Assembly (NCBI GenBank): GCA_025531455.1
Contig: JAMYHL010000017.1
Span: 682,001-746,000 of the forward strand
Direction of reading: 5' to 3'
DNA: 64,000 nt
DNA from: Apiotrichum sp. Y4204
Taxonomy: Eukaryota; Basidiomycota; Tremellomycetes; Trichosporonales; Trichosporonaceae
Part shown: piece after piece, positions 33,865 to 45,419 of the stretch
Layout of the letters: each line of letters opens with the position of its first letter
Numbering within the stretch: the stretch's first letter is position 1
Position numbers and translations under genes: made by a program
The notes under the pieces: model-generated
Databases searched by the model: none
The model's input: only the letters and a program-made list of their open reading frames with translations
What the model was told of the DNA's origin: nothing

Positions 33865-34257
33865 ATGTCCTGGCAGGAAACGCACACCGTAAGCCTCCGG
33901 AAGCTCCCTCCTGTCCACAACGCTAAAAGGCAGCACACTCTGACCCGTCTCGTCATCCGCGCGGCGCTCGCCTCCCGTCCGGCATTTTACACGCACCCCG
34001 ATCTCGCGGCGTTTGCGGGGAACGGCGGGGACAAGATCAACAAGAAGCTCCGCGGCGTACTTGCGTTGCTTGAGAAGGAGGCGGGGACGGCGGGGATGGT
34101 GCGTGAACAGGTTGCGGCGCTGGGGCGGAAGCGCAAGGGAGGGGAGGGGGAGAAGGGGAAGGGGAAGAAGCGGAAGGTTAAGGAGATTAGGAAGGTTAAG
34201 GAGGAGGTGGTGGAGGAGGAAGAGGTTAAGGAGGAGCTTGAGTCTGAGGATGAGTAG
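33865..34257 (+). CDS. Small unknown protein B of a divergent pair
   Basis: Single exon of 130 codons from ATG 33865 to TAG. It begins MSWQETHTVSLRKLPPVHNA. A helical stretch LTRLVIRAALASRPAFYTHP, then GNGGDKINKKLRGVLALLEK, precedes a strongly basic then acidic tail (GRKRKGGEGEKGKGKKRKV..., ending EELESEDE). The basic cluster could be a nuclear localisation signal. The core resembles that of protein A (both have a K/R-x-x-FY-x-x-P and a K-x-x-x-(I/V)L pattern after a Gly/Asn turn). Function unknown. Confidence 0.7.
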   Translation: MSWQETHTVSLRKLPPVHNAKRQHTLTRLVIRAALASRPAFYTHPDLAAFAGNGGDKINKKLRGVLALLEKEAGTAGMVREQVAALGRKRKGGEGEKGKGKKRKVKEIRKVKEEVVEEEEVKEELESEDE

Positions 34258-34396
34258 TCTCGCGCCCGGGTAATCAGTTACATGAGATGTCAACTCTGCG
34301 TCCTTCCCTCACTTCTCACACGATGCATCGCCGATGTCCAATGGGTTCAGTTTTTGGTTGCTACAAGATGCCTTGTTGGCAGTCTACGTCTATCGC

Positions 34397-35929
34397 CTAG
34401 GCCCAGTCGAGGTAGCCGTCGGCGTCCTTCTTGGTGTGCTGGGCGACAATGGCCTGAACGCGGGCGGCAATCTCCTTGCCACGGGCGGTGGTGGCGCTCT
34501 CGCCGCGGGCACCGAGGACCGAGTCGACGAGCTCGTTCTCCTTGAGCTTGAACGCGCCAGACGAGTGGGTCTCGCCCTGGATCCAGGCCTTGACCTCGGC
34601 CTCGGAGGGGAGGCCGTAGCGGCGGAACTGGCCCCAGGTCGAGTCGGGGCCCTCGGTGGTCGTCGGGGGCGGGACAAAGTTGAGCTTGGGGAGCTCGGAC
34701 ATGTGCGGGGCGTTGGGGTCGAGGAACGTCTTCTTGATAGCCTCGGGGGTGAGCTTGGGGTCGTTAATGTCCGAGGGCGACCACTCGGCGCGGCCCTTGC
34801 CCTTGTTGATGAGCAGATGGGTGACGCCGGTGGAGAACTCCTCGGTCGGGCGGTCGTTGCCGACGAATCCGGTAGCCATGAGAATGTCGTTCTCGAGGGC
34901 AGTGTTCAGGCGGCGCGCAGCCTTGGCGAGCTTGAAGTTGGCAAGCGCGACGGCCATGCCGGTGGGCGAGCGGTGGTCCATGATCTCGCGCTGGGCGCCG
35001 GCCCACGCCTTGACCTCGGGGGCGAGCGACGAGTCGCCCTCAGCAGCCTTGAGCGCGGCGTAGATTTCCTGGATGGAGGGGAGGCCAAAGGTCTTGTCGA
35101 GGAACTCGCGGACGGCACCGGTGATGGGCGAGGGGCCCTCACGGGAGCCCTTGCCCGAGGGCTCGGCGCCCTCGGGAGCGGCGACGTGGTACGCGGCGAC
35201 GAGGTTCGAGACGGTCTCGTACGAGGGGTTCTCGAGCTCCTTGAGCTGCTCGACGAGGGCCGGGATGGTCTCGGGGTCGACGTAGTGGGTCGCGATGCCG
35301 AGCTCGTAGACCGCGCGGCCCCAGAGCTCCTGGCCGGTGAGCGCGAGCCACGCGCCAATCTCGCCGTCGAGCTGGGCAATGTAGTAGTTGCCGCCAACGT
35401 CAGGCGAGTAGCCGATCTTGGTCTCGGGCATGGCGAAGACAGTCTTCTTGGTCGCAATACGGATCTGGGCCGGAAGCGAGATACCGGCACCGCCGCCCAT
35501 GGTGAAGCCGTCGATGATCGCGACGTAGGGCTTGCCGAAACGGCCCATCTCCCAGTTGAGCTCAAACTCGTCCTTGAAGAACTCGAGGGCGAGCTTGGAG
35601 CCGTGCTGTGGGCGGGACTCGACAAGCGTCTTCACGTCACCACCGGCACAGAAGGCGCGCTCGTCACCGCGTCCGATGATGAGCTTGCAGAGCTCGGACG
35701 TGCGCCACGTCTGCGCCTCCTTGGCGAGCGAGACGATCATGTCCATGTCGAGCGCGTTCAGCGCCTTGGGGCGGTTCAGCTTGTACACGCGGGCCGAGCC
35801 GTGGGTCTCGTACAGGACCGAGTCGGTCATGAGGGGCGCGCTGGTCGAGAGGTGGCGCGACACGGCGGCGAGGCGGGGCGCGGCCGACGAGCGAGCCATG
35901 CGGGAAAACGACGAGGTGAGGAGAGACAT
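34397..35929 (-). CDS. 3-hydroxyisobutyryl-CoA hydrolase, mitochondrial (Ehd3/HIBCH type)
   Basis: Single exon of 510 codons, ATG at 35929 and TAG at 34397. The N-terminus MSLLTSSFSRMARSSAAPRL is a mitochondrial targeting sequence. The crotonase fold follows: VLYETHGSARVYKLNRPKAL, AFCAGGDVKTLV for the oxyanion hole, GFTMGGGAGISLP, and FAMPETKIGYSPDVGGNYY carrying the catalytic Glu and Asp region. The enzyme frees 3-hydroxyisobutyrate in valine breakdown. It is longer than animal HIBCH; the extra C-terminal roughly 120 residues match the length of yeast Ehd3, which is also found as a mitoribosome-associated protein, so a second role is possible. It is one of the few intronless genes here. Confidence 0.93.
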   Translation of the reverse strand: MSLLTSSFSRMARSSAAPRLAAVSRHLSTSAPLMTDSVLYETHGSARVYKLNRPKALNALDMDMIVSLAKEAQTWRTSELCKLIIGRGDERAFCAGGDVKTLVESRPQHGSKLALEFFKDEFELNWEMGRFGKPYVAIIDGFTMGGGAGISLPAQIRIATKKTVFAMPETKIGYSPDVGGNYYIAQLDGEIGAWLALTGQELWGRAVYELGIATHYVDPETIPALVEQLKELENPSYETVSNLVAAYHVAAPEGAEPSGKGSREGPSPITGAVREFLDKTFGLPSIQEIYAALKAAEGDSSLAPEVKAWAGAQREIMDHRSPTGMAVALANFKLAKAARRLNTALENDILMATGFVGNDRPTEEFSTGVTHLLINKGKGRAEWSPSDINDPKLTPEAIKKTFLDPNAPHMSELPKLNFVPPPTTTEGPDSTWGQFRRYGLPSEAEVKAWIQGETHSSGAFKLKENELVDSVLGARGESATTARGKEIAARVQAIVAQHTKKDADGYLDWA

Positions 35930-36992
35930 CGGCAAGCGGGCGGGGCAGTGCGATGGGTTTTGGAGAGGACGAGAAAAAACACGGAGATGTCCAGAGTATA
36001 TCCTAGGCTTTATGATAAACGGGGTGGTTGGCTCGGCTCGTTGCGAGGTGGTGTGTGGGGTTGGTGCTCCGCCTCGCGTCGGCTCGGCACTCGACGAGAT
36101 TGCTCGCGAGCTCGGTCGGCCGCATATTTGCCGAGCAGAGTTGGAAGGACAGGAGGAGAGTGGGACATGATATGGCGGGGATAAGCGGGCGAGTTTTGAG
36201 AGCATGAGAGCCGAGAAGAAAGAGCACGCGGTGGTGGTGTGGAGATCACGTTATATGACGTCAGAATTCCCCAGGACTAATGGATTAACGGTGATGGGCG
36301 ATCCGGCGATCTCGTCTAGAACAGCGCTAGAAGACTGGGGCGGATGCGGTAAGCCAGTAGAGACGATGAAACCTGTATACAAAAAAGATGTCTTTAACAG
36401 GATGCAGAGCTCTGTCCTCTCAAGGGGCGGTCTCAAGTAGAGGGTGGACCGATGTGGCTCCGGATCAGAAGTGGAGGAATCACAACACAATTGACACCAC
36501 CGGTTCTCACACCGCGCTCGCAACGCGCGTCCTATCTGCTTTCAACTCCGAGGCCTTTCCATGTCGAGAGAAATCGTCTCTCCAGATCTCCAGCAGAGTA
36601 GCGAGCTCTTTGGCCTCGAAGAGAGCCGTTTTGATAACCGCAGAGCTCTGGAGCCAGAGACAAGGAACGGGCTACTTCAGATCTCCGTACAGACGGGATT
36701 CGCCACCAGCCCACGTGGGCGTCGTTCGAACCCACCAGGCCACCAGTCTGGGCTGGGCTAAAGCGTTGGTCGACGCGTCATATTATTCTCGAGGACGCAA
36801 AGGCGAAGAAAGTGCTCAGAGGCGATGAAGACGAGTGCTTCTGAGGTGGCTCTGTCGCTGTCTATATCATCTCTACACCTTTCTTTCTCTCTTCTACTCA
36901 TCATCTCCTTCCCCCACTTCACTCCCACGCCTCTCATCCCTCTCTCTTTAACCACCTAGCCCCACCCGAGACCCCTGCCAACGCCACCACTC
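35930..36992. promoter_or_regulatory. Divergent intergenic region, HIBCH / DUF3684 gene
   Basis: 1.06 kb between divergent starts, CT-rich close to the DUF3684 start. A B-box-like GTTCGAACCC near 36724 does not fold into a tRNA. No gene is supported. Confidence 0.45.
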
Positions 36993-39900
36993 ATGCCGCC
37001 GCCGAGCAGAGAGGCCCTCTGGCAGGCTGGCCGGGACGAGACCGTCGAGGTCAACCAGCGCGCCCTCATTGACAGTGAGCTTCCTCACCGTACATCCAAG
37101 CTCACCATCAGAAATCCTCGCGCGCTACTCTGGCGAGCATACCAGTACGTCCAAGCTAAGGAGCAGCCCTTAGGTGCAAGCTAACGTCCAGTCTTCCGCG
37201 AGCTTCTCCAGAACGCTGATGATGCGGGGGTACGTCCGCTGAGCTACTCTGGACCATCACTGACCTCAGGCCGAGCATGTCCAGGTCAAGTTCTACACCA
37301 AGGAGGGTGTTGCCGTACACGAGGCGGGCGCGCCACCCGGCCCGCTGCCAGACGTCAAGACCGCGAACGTGAGTCGCTAAACTGGTCGGAATCAACTGAC
37401 CCCAGATGAGCCGCTACGTCGTGTGCAATGATGGTATTCCATTTCGTCCCGAGGACTGGAATCGTCTCAAGAAGGTGAGCTATGATTGATTCGCAGAGCT
37501 CGCTAACATCAGATCGCCGAGGGAAACCCGGACGAGGAGAAGATTGGAGCGTGAGTGCGCTGGCAAGGACGCGCTGATGGAAGCTTTGGTGTCGGATTCT
37601 ACTCTCTTTGGAGTGTATGCGGTGGGTATTGTCGACGGCAAGCTTACCCATGACTGACATCAGACAACCCATTTGTCGAGTCGGCCAACAAATGGATGGG
37701 CTTCCACTGGAAGGACGGCAAGGACCAGCTGCTCGCTCGTTCTGGTGATCTCACACCCGAACAGCTCTCCACTTCTGCTGAGCGCTCGCAGACTGGAAAT
37801 TCCTGGACGACGTTCACCATGGAGCTCCGCGAGCCGGCACCGCTTGAGGCTCCCCTTGACTTTGCTCGCTTCCTCGTCACAAGTATCACCTTCATGCGCA
37901 CCATCAAGCGTATCGACATGGTCGTCGATGACACCAAGGTCCTTGAGGTCCGCAAGGACATTAAGGGCACGATTGGCGTCAGTCGCCCCGGGCTGAACGC
38001 TAGTAGCACCATGGGCATGATGAAGGTTGCGGCGGTGAATGCGACCACGATGGTGATCACCGCCAGAGTGATGAAGTGGCTTTCTGGTGAGCTTATTGGG
38101 CTGGGTAACCACAGCAGCTGACATTAAGCAACTGGCGTCACACCGCCTCCACTGCCTCCCACGAACAGAATCGCGAAGCCAACTGGATTGTTTGCCGCAT
38201 TCTTCGGCCGCAATTCCGCGCCGACGCCAGAACCCGTCCCCACACCGTCTCCCAGTCCGCCAACAAACCCTACAGAGGTCGACGTTCTTGCCCGAGAGAT
38301 TCAGATGTATCAGGCGGACGTCAAGGTCTCCGTGTCGTCCCAGTTTGGCCGTGAACTTGAGCGTGCGACGAAGAAGGCACCACCGACACGCATGCCCGCC
38401 AGCCTCGTGTTCTCTCGCGAGGATGAGACCGCCACTGCCGCTGATGGTACGGCTGTTGCTGAGACAAAGAAGGCTGCAGCAGTTTTCGCCGGCCTCTGCC
38501 CTCCGTTGGACAGCGATAAGTCGGCCAAGGTCTTCATCGGTCAGCCCACGAGCCAGACGACCGGTATTGGTGGCCACCTAGCTGCGCGTTTCATCCCCAC
38601 CGTGGAGCGTGAATCCATTGACCTGGTCGACCGCCACGTCGCACAGTGGAACAAGGAGCTGCTCTGGGTCGGAGGATACCTCTCGCGTATGATCTATGAG
38701 CTTGAACTCCACAACCTTGCATCGCAGTGGGCGCAGACGAGCGTTTCCGACCCCACAACGCGTGCCCAGATTCTGGCGCGCGGCCTTTACGCGCTCAAGT
38801 TCTTCTCCTTCCGTCCTACCACTCCCTCCGCTGCCGTCGGCGCGGAGATGGAGTCGGCATTCTTCCAGTGCGCGCGGAATAACTCGACGCTGCCGCTTAT
38901 CTCCACCGCCGGCATTCTCCCCGTTGACAAGGTTCGCATGCCGAACGATCGCCTCCAAGCCTTCCTCCCCGAGCTACCCGTTATAACGAACGACACCAAG
39001 ACAGAGGCCTCGCGTGCTGTTGATCGGCTGCGCGAGCGAGGTTTGCTGCTTGAGCCAAAGTTTGAAGATGTCGTGGCCCAGCTCGGCGCCCGTCCTCTCA
39101 CGGAGAAGGAGATGATAGCGTGTCTGTCGTGGTGGGCCGCTATCGCTGCCCTTGATGGGTACTCTCCAAGTGTGCGCTCTCGGCTTTTGGATGCCACCAT
39201 CCTCATCACCGACTCGTCGAAGATCATTCCCCTTAATGTGGTCAAGACCTTTATCAACCCCCAGTCCTCTTCCATCCCCCCCGACATGCCTCTTCCTCCG
39301 GACACCATCCCCTACTCTGTGACGAAGGAGCTGCGCGCACCGCAGATGAACCAGATCTTTGGTTGGAACGAGCTCACGCTGGCGCACTACGTAAACTACC
39401 TTTCCGACCCGCCCATGTCGGGCGTCGCGGGTGCTAACCCCGAGACTGATATTCGCGCGTCGCCCGTCTTTGCTGAACGCCTACTGCTCGTCCTTGGCCG
39501 TGGCTGGCAGTCTATCAGCGCCATTCAGCAGGACTCGATTAAGCTGGCACTCCAGGACGTGCCCTGTATCCCCACGCGTGCCGGATTCAAGAAACCCGGC
39601 GAGGCGTACTTTGAGAAGAACCTGCTATTCGATGACCTTCCGACCATAGCGCTTCCAAAAACGACAGTTATCAAGGGCGGCCTGGAGAAGATGCTTCTCG
39701 GCATTGGTGTGCGTCGGACGGTCAACCTGCAGCTCGTGTTCTCGAGGTAAGCAATCTGAGTGTGTTCTCATTAACGCCAGGCTCATCGGTGGCGGAGAGT
39801 GGAGCTGCCTCGATCTCATGAAGTACCTGGTATCGGTCAAGGACACGCTCACATCGGAGGAGCTTGGGCGCCTGAAGCAAACCGCTGCGTTCCCCCTTCT

Positions 39901-42860
39901 CCAGCCTACTTCTTACGACGGAACCCCAGCTAAAATAGTCCGCAAGAAGCCGCATGAGCTTTATGAGCCGACAGATGCACTCCGCGAGCTCGGCCTCCCG
40001 CTCCTTGACTGGGGCGAGAACAAGTGGCGCTCGGGGTCTGATGAAGGTACGTGGTAAGCACGGCGGGTTTTTAACCACGTAGCCAAAATGCTCTATTCGC
40101 TCGGTCTGCGTCGCTCCCCTCCCATCGACACGCTGCTTGGCATCGCGTCGGGTAGCTCGCCGGCGAACGAGAAAGCCATGTCCTACCTCCTCTCCAACAT
40201 GCAGACGCACTACCCCAACTTTGACCCGATGGCCTTCTCTGGTGTGCCGTTCATCCCCGCCACAGCGGCTACTGGCAATCCCATTCTGGCAAAGCCTGGT
40301 GAGGTCTTCACTAACGAGGCGTGCAAGATTCTCGGTTTTGCAGTTGCCCGTCCCCCTGCGTCGCTCCCGGAGAATGCGGCCAAGTTGCGCCTTGATGCCA
40401 ATCCACCCATGGACCGTCTCGTTTCTGCATTCCTCCACGCGCCAGAGAAGGACGTTGACCGGGCGAGGAGCATCTTTGAGGTGAGTTGACGGCTTCGACC
40501 ACCCAACTCATGACGCTAACTCGCAGTACCTCGGCACCCGCGTCGGCGCCGCGTCTGCAGTCAGCTTGGCGCCCCTCATTTCCAGCCACTGGATCCCAGT
40601 GAAAGACAATGAGAAGCAGGTGCGCCTCGCCCGCCCGGACGAAGTCTACTTCCGTGACGGGACCGAAGGCGACAAGATCTACGCCAATGCGTTTACGTTT
40701 ATCGACTTTGGCGACCGTGCGAACCGATTCCTCCGCCAGTGCGGTGTCAAGGCGGAACCGTCGCATCGCGATGTCGCCCGCTTACTGCTCCGCGATCCGC
40801 GCCGTATGCTTGAGCAAGCCGGGTCCATTACAAAGTTTGTGCACTGACGCATCCTTAACTGACCTCAGGTACATGGACCAGCTCCGTCTGCTCGCTGCCA
40901 ATCGTGCCATGTTCGACTCGTCTCTGATGAACGCCATGCGGGATACGCCATTCGTACTCGGCTCAACACTGGTACCCGACAAGAAGGGGAACAAGCACAA
41001 GGAGTGGGAGCTGTGTCGCGCATCCGAGACCTGTGTCATTGACAACAGCTCTCCCTTGGGCTTCTTCGGCGAGTACGTCCTTGCCGCGCCCGAGGAAAAG
41101 CTGCTGGAGGACTTCTACCAGGCTCTGGGCGCAAAGACATTGTCAAGCAAGGTCACTGCCGAGTTTACGCCTGTGGGCATCCGCTCTGGCCTGTCTTCGG
41201 AAGCCAAGGCTTTGCGTGCTCATATTCTTGAGCGTCTGACAATTTTCCTCTCTCAGCACACTGCCGAGCGCAGTCACAAGATCTACTCGGTCGAATGGCT
41301 GTCCAAGGGCGATAACTTTGTTGTTCGCGAGGCAACCGAGATCGACGTCATCCACACATTCAACCAGAGTGCTCGCAATCGACACCAGCACAAGGAGGTG
41401 GGTTCAGGTAACTTGTCTTGCGTGACCTGACAACAGGCATTGTACGCTTGTGCCGAGACGGGCTGGAGCAAGGCCATTACTCTCACACTCTCGCTACGTG
41501 CCGAGCAGGACTGGTACGATGTGGCAAATGCCCTTGTTCGCATCATCCTCCCTCGTCCCCGCATCGATGACGCTCTTGTCCTCGAGTCGATTCTCAACAC
41601 TCCCCTCAAGGCCCTCGGCAAGCGCGGCTACAACGTTGACCGTATCCTCAACCAGCAGCGGGAGAACGATCTGCGCCTCAAGGCCGAGGCGGAGACGAAG
41701 CGCCGCGCCGCCGCAGAGGCGGAAGAGCGCGATGCAAAGTCGGGAACGAGTTCGAAGGCTGGTACTTCAAAGGCGAACGATGGGACGGTGGTGCCAACAG
41801 CTGGAAACGCGGACAAGCCTCCTCCTTATGGCGACCAGGTGGGTAACTGGCCCGACGTGACACGCTGACCACAGACCAACTTTTGGAACAATACGCAAGG
41901 CTCTATCATGGATATGGTACGGACGCGCCTCGGCCGGCGCCCAGATCCCCCTGCCCCGTCCCCTACCCCGAGCGATGGTACCGGTACTAATGACACCTCG
42001 CAGTTGAAGCCGTGGAAGCACGGGCACAATGAATCTGTAGGAATGCCGAATATGCCAGGAGGCCTCAGTCACCATGGACACTCGGGACACGCGGGCGGCA
42101 CGTCGACAGATCGACCTACGAGCCAAGCCGACATCCGCAACACGGTACACAGGGCGGTTAATGCGTCGCGTCCCGAGAACCGGGCCCAATTCCAGAGCAC
42201 GAAGAGTCACGTTAGGGACATATCCGAGAGCCAGGAAGCGTACTGCGATGAGTCGGCTGAGGCTAATCTCCGCCTTGGTGAGTGAAATTTGTAGGCGGTG
42301 CTAACAGACAGCGTGGTCGCCGGCGCGTGATGAGACCCGACCTGCCTGTAAGATCTGGCTGCCACATGGTGAGTTCCCACAAAGCGTGTGTTTGCTAAAC
42401 TCTCAGATCAGGAGAAATTCCGTCCCGGTCAGCACGAGCTCTCGATGCGCTTTGCCCAGAGCATTCTGTGTCCCCTCGGCGATGTGTTCAAAGTGAGTTA
42501 CCTCCCTACTTGTCATCTAACTCTCAGCTTCCCAACGACGTGCTCAACGTCTTCTGGGACCATGCGGGCCCGCTCATTGCGTTTAACCGAAACGGCGCCC
42601 TGTTCTGCAACGCGCGGTACTTTGAGAGCTGGCACAAGGAGCAACTAGACGGGGGGCAGCGCGGCGAAGCACTGATTTCGTGGTATTTTACCCTTGCGCA
42701 CGGTGAGTTCTGGGCGTCCCGATGAACTCAACTGACAATGACAGAACTCGCACACAATCTCGAGTCGGCGCACAATGCGTCGCACGAGTTCTACTTTTCG
42801 TCCATTTCGGAGGAGTACCTCATTGGGCTCATTGTCCTGCTGCAGGAGGGGGAGCATTAG
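36993..42860 (+). CDS. DUF3684 protein: Hsp90/sacsin-type ATPase domain with C-terminal HExxH motif
   Basis: A gene of roughly 19 exons from ATG 36993 (MPPPSREALWQAGRDETVEV) to TAG at 42858. Short 5' exons splice to KILARYSGEHT, IFRELLQNADDAG, AEHVQVKFYTKEGV, SRYVVCNDGIPF and FGVGFYSLWSVC: the E-x-x-x-N-xxD-A, D-G-x-P and G-x-G-x-x-S motifs of the GHKL/Bergerat ATP-binding fold as in Hsp90 and sacsin. Large middle exons (37680-41880) are DUF3684. A Lys/Glu/Ala coiled stretch (RQQ/EAETKRRAAAEAEER type) precedes a disordered region near 41880-42270. The last exons give ALFCNARYFESWHKEQ and, across the final intron, FTLAHELAHNLESAHNASHE. The HELAH zinc-type motif suggests a metallopeptidase-like domain. 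The protein's role is not known; a chaperone or quality-control function is a guess by fold. Confidence 0.85.
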
Positions 42861-43117
42861 ACGCTAGACGAGAAGACGACTGATACACACTGAGAATGAA
42901 GACGAGACGACACTACTCTAGCTCTTGTAGGATCCATGGTGAAGTGTAATGCATATTTGTCCTTGTGCGTGCGTGTTGGGGCTGTGTCCCCGGTCCTCTA
43001 CTCTCTAGCGTGTCCAATGGTCAAGGTATCTCCGAGGCATCGGGCTCTCGTAATAATAATCTCGTCGGGCTCCTCCCACGTATCTCGCCTCTCCTTCGCC
43101 TCCATTCCCCTCACCTC

Positions 43118-43901
43118 TCACCGATACCCATCCCCCAACTCCGGTAACTCGCCGTTCGCAGCTTCCGGACTCGGCGGCGCCGGCAACGGCCGTCCGTACG
43201 CATCTGCAGGCCATGTTCCATCGCGCACCCATCCCGCCTGCAGGATCTTGATCTGGGAGTGTGAAGCGGGGCAAGAGCAAGATAAAGCGCAGCACATCGA
43301 GAGGACCAGAGCCAACACACAGAGAATAGCGAATATGAGGGAGAGCCAGACACGATCATTGCGCCGAAAGAAAGCGTGTATCAGTATCTGAAACCCCCAA
43401 TTTCCAAGAACTCACAACAAGACCAAGGGGCAGCGAATAACTCAGTGCCCGCCCGCCGGTAAGATTGCGATGCACGCCCGCGACGCCGCCATTCCACGCG
43501 AGATCCGCATCGAAATCAAGGAGGGCGGTGAGGCGCGCGATGCTCTCGGCTTGTCGGGGCGCCCGGGGTCGGGAAGGGGGCGGAGCTGCTGGAGGCGGGG
43601 CGGGGACGAGGTAGGAGTTTGGAAGTGGGTTGGTCGGGGTCGGGAGCGGGGCGCCGGCCAGGAAGCAGGCGCGGCGGTAGGCCCAGAAGTCGTAGCCTGC
43701 TGTCAGTGGCGAGTGGTGCTGTGTTATACCTGTTGACGGGATTGTGAACTGCGCTTCCGAGGTGGTATTGCTCGAATTGCTGGAAGTGCTTGGCCCCGCG
43801 GTGGGTATGCCGCTTGCGCTTGTACTTCCGTTTCCGTTTCCGTTTCCGTTTCCGTTTCCGTCTCCGCTTGTGACTCCGCCTGCGCTCCCGCTTGTACTCA
43901 T
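43118..43901 (-). CDS. Small unknown protein with possible membrane segments
   Basis: Not recognised. The ATG at 43901 opens MSTSGSAGGVTSG, followed by a (GN)n tract from a GGAAAC hexamer array. A 33-nt intron (CTGAC branch) joins PSTG to YDFWAYRRACFLAGAPLPTP, then comes LTALLDFDADLAWNGGVAGV and SYSLPLGLV. From the GTGAGT donor near 43411 the acceptor is ambiguous. A 28-nt intron would add a hydrophobic segment (VWLSLIFAILCVLALVLSMC). An intron of about 150 nt ending CACTCCCAG skips it. Both lead in the same frame to IKILQAGWVRDGTWPADAYG and the stop at 43118. With the first choice it has at least one membrane helix. Confidence 0.6.
43828..43860. repeat. Hexanucleotide array coding a Gly-Asn tract
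   Basis: Tandem TCCGTT units on plus (GGAAAC on minus), in frame, encode alternating Gly-Asn in the small unknown protein. Confidence 0.8.
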
Positions 43902-44067
43902 GCTTTCGGGTACGATGCGGATGTCTAGATTAATAGAGGTGATGGCAATGTTATCTCGATATCGCCATATCGGAAGGGTGCGGCAGACGCACAAAATCGG
44001 GGGGCACACCACGTGAGGAGGGGATATACGGATATATCATGTTATCTACAAACTACGGCAGTCTATA

Positions 44068-45419
44068 TTACGGGTACGGTTGGCGGGTGAGGACCTCGAC
44101 GCCGTCGTCGGTGATGAGGAGCTGGTGCTCAAACTGCGCCGAGCGCGCGCCAGTCTGGAAAGAAGTGAGCATTCCGTCTCTGGCACTCTTCTCCATGCAG
44201 GAGCGACTTACATTCGTCGTCATCGTCCACCCGTCGTCCCAGACCGTCCCGCGCGAGCGGAAGCCCTGCGTGAGCGCTGGTTCGATCGTGAAGCAGTCGC
44301 CGACGCGCATGACCCCGCGATCAGAGTTACGGTGGTGGTAGATCCACGGCTCCTGGTGGAAGCGGCGCCCGATGCCGTGTCCCGCAAACTGCGTGTTTAC
44401 GCCGAGAGAGCGTTCCGTCGCATAGGCCCTGTGTGTGAGCTTGACGCCAGCGATAAACGTTGCGTTGAAGCAGATGAAAGGAGCTTAAACCATCTGCACT
44501 CACTCGATCACGCGGCCAATCTCGGAGAACCGCACACCGGGCTTGCACACGGCAATGGCGGCCTCGAGCGCTTCTTCCGTCGCGACCACGAGTTCCCGTC
44601 CCGGGCCGTCCGTCCCGGGGAGAAGAAAGGTTGCGCTCGTATCCCCGTGGAAGCCGCCGTGGAATACCGTAATGTCGAGGTTGATGATGTCTGTGTCGAG
44701 CAGTGGACGGCTGGTGTCAAAGGGAGGAACAGATACCTGGCGGAGTAAAAGCTTATACCCGATGCCATCTCTCGGGACAGCTCTCGTTCAGTTATATCTC
44801 ACTCACTCGTCTGGAATACCGTGCGCAATGACATTGTTCACGCTCGTCGTGATGCTCCGCGGAAAGTGCGAATATCCCAATGGCGACGGATACGCCTTAC
44901 GCGCGACGATGAGGTTATGTGCCGCCTCGTCGAGCTCGGCAGTCGTGACCCCAGGCTGAAGTCAAAACCCGCACACCCAATACCCATCTTTAAACCCACC
45001 TTGACCATCTTCCCAACCTCACGCAACACCTCGGCCGCAATACTCGCTGCCCGCCTGACCCCTTCATGCGCCAGTGACCCCGGCACAACAATCTCCGCGT
45101 CCGGCTCGCTCCCCGGCTCGTCATGCTCCCATATCGGGGCCGAGAAAAAGTTGGCTGGCACGTACCCCGGCCGCGGTATGCTTTCCGGCACGGGGCGGGG
45201 GTCGGGGTACGTCTCCATCGCGGAGGCCGGGGAGAGCACGTCGTATGTCCCGAAATGGGGTGGCGCGGCCGTGTAGGCGTAGGAGACCCCGCGGGAGGCC
45301 CCGCGGGCCTGGGGGCCGGCGCGTAATGGGAGAAGAGGGCGGAGGGAACGGAGCATTCGCGGGGTCGTCTGGGTGCGGGGTGATGAGCGGAGCGAGGATG
45401 ATGACGCCGAGGGGATCAT
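44068..45419 (-). CDS. Methionine aminopeptidase type I, probably mitochondrial
   Basis: The ATG at 45419 opens [20 protein letters not shown], with a second ATG ([14 protein letters not shown]) 21 codons later; either gives an Arg/Ser-rich mitochondrial presequence. The core reads [83 protein letters not shown] and [11 protein letters not shown]. The two Asp, one His and two Glu that bind the metal pair are all present. It removes the initiator methionine from new proteins. It lacks the zinc-finger N-terminus of the cytosolic form, which favours the organellar paralogue. The stop is at 44068; four or five exons. Confidence 0.92.

Noticed and set aside
34334..36184. 616-codon plus-strand open frame antisense to HIBCH
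   Set aside because: It mirrors the HIBCH coding frame codon by codon in GC-biased sequence and encodes no recognisable domain.
36715..36745. B-box-like GTTCGAACCC, possible tRNA
   Set aside because: Stems flanking the loop do not pair on either strand, and no acceptor stem or anticodon arm could be built.
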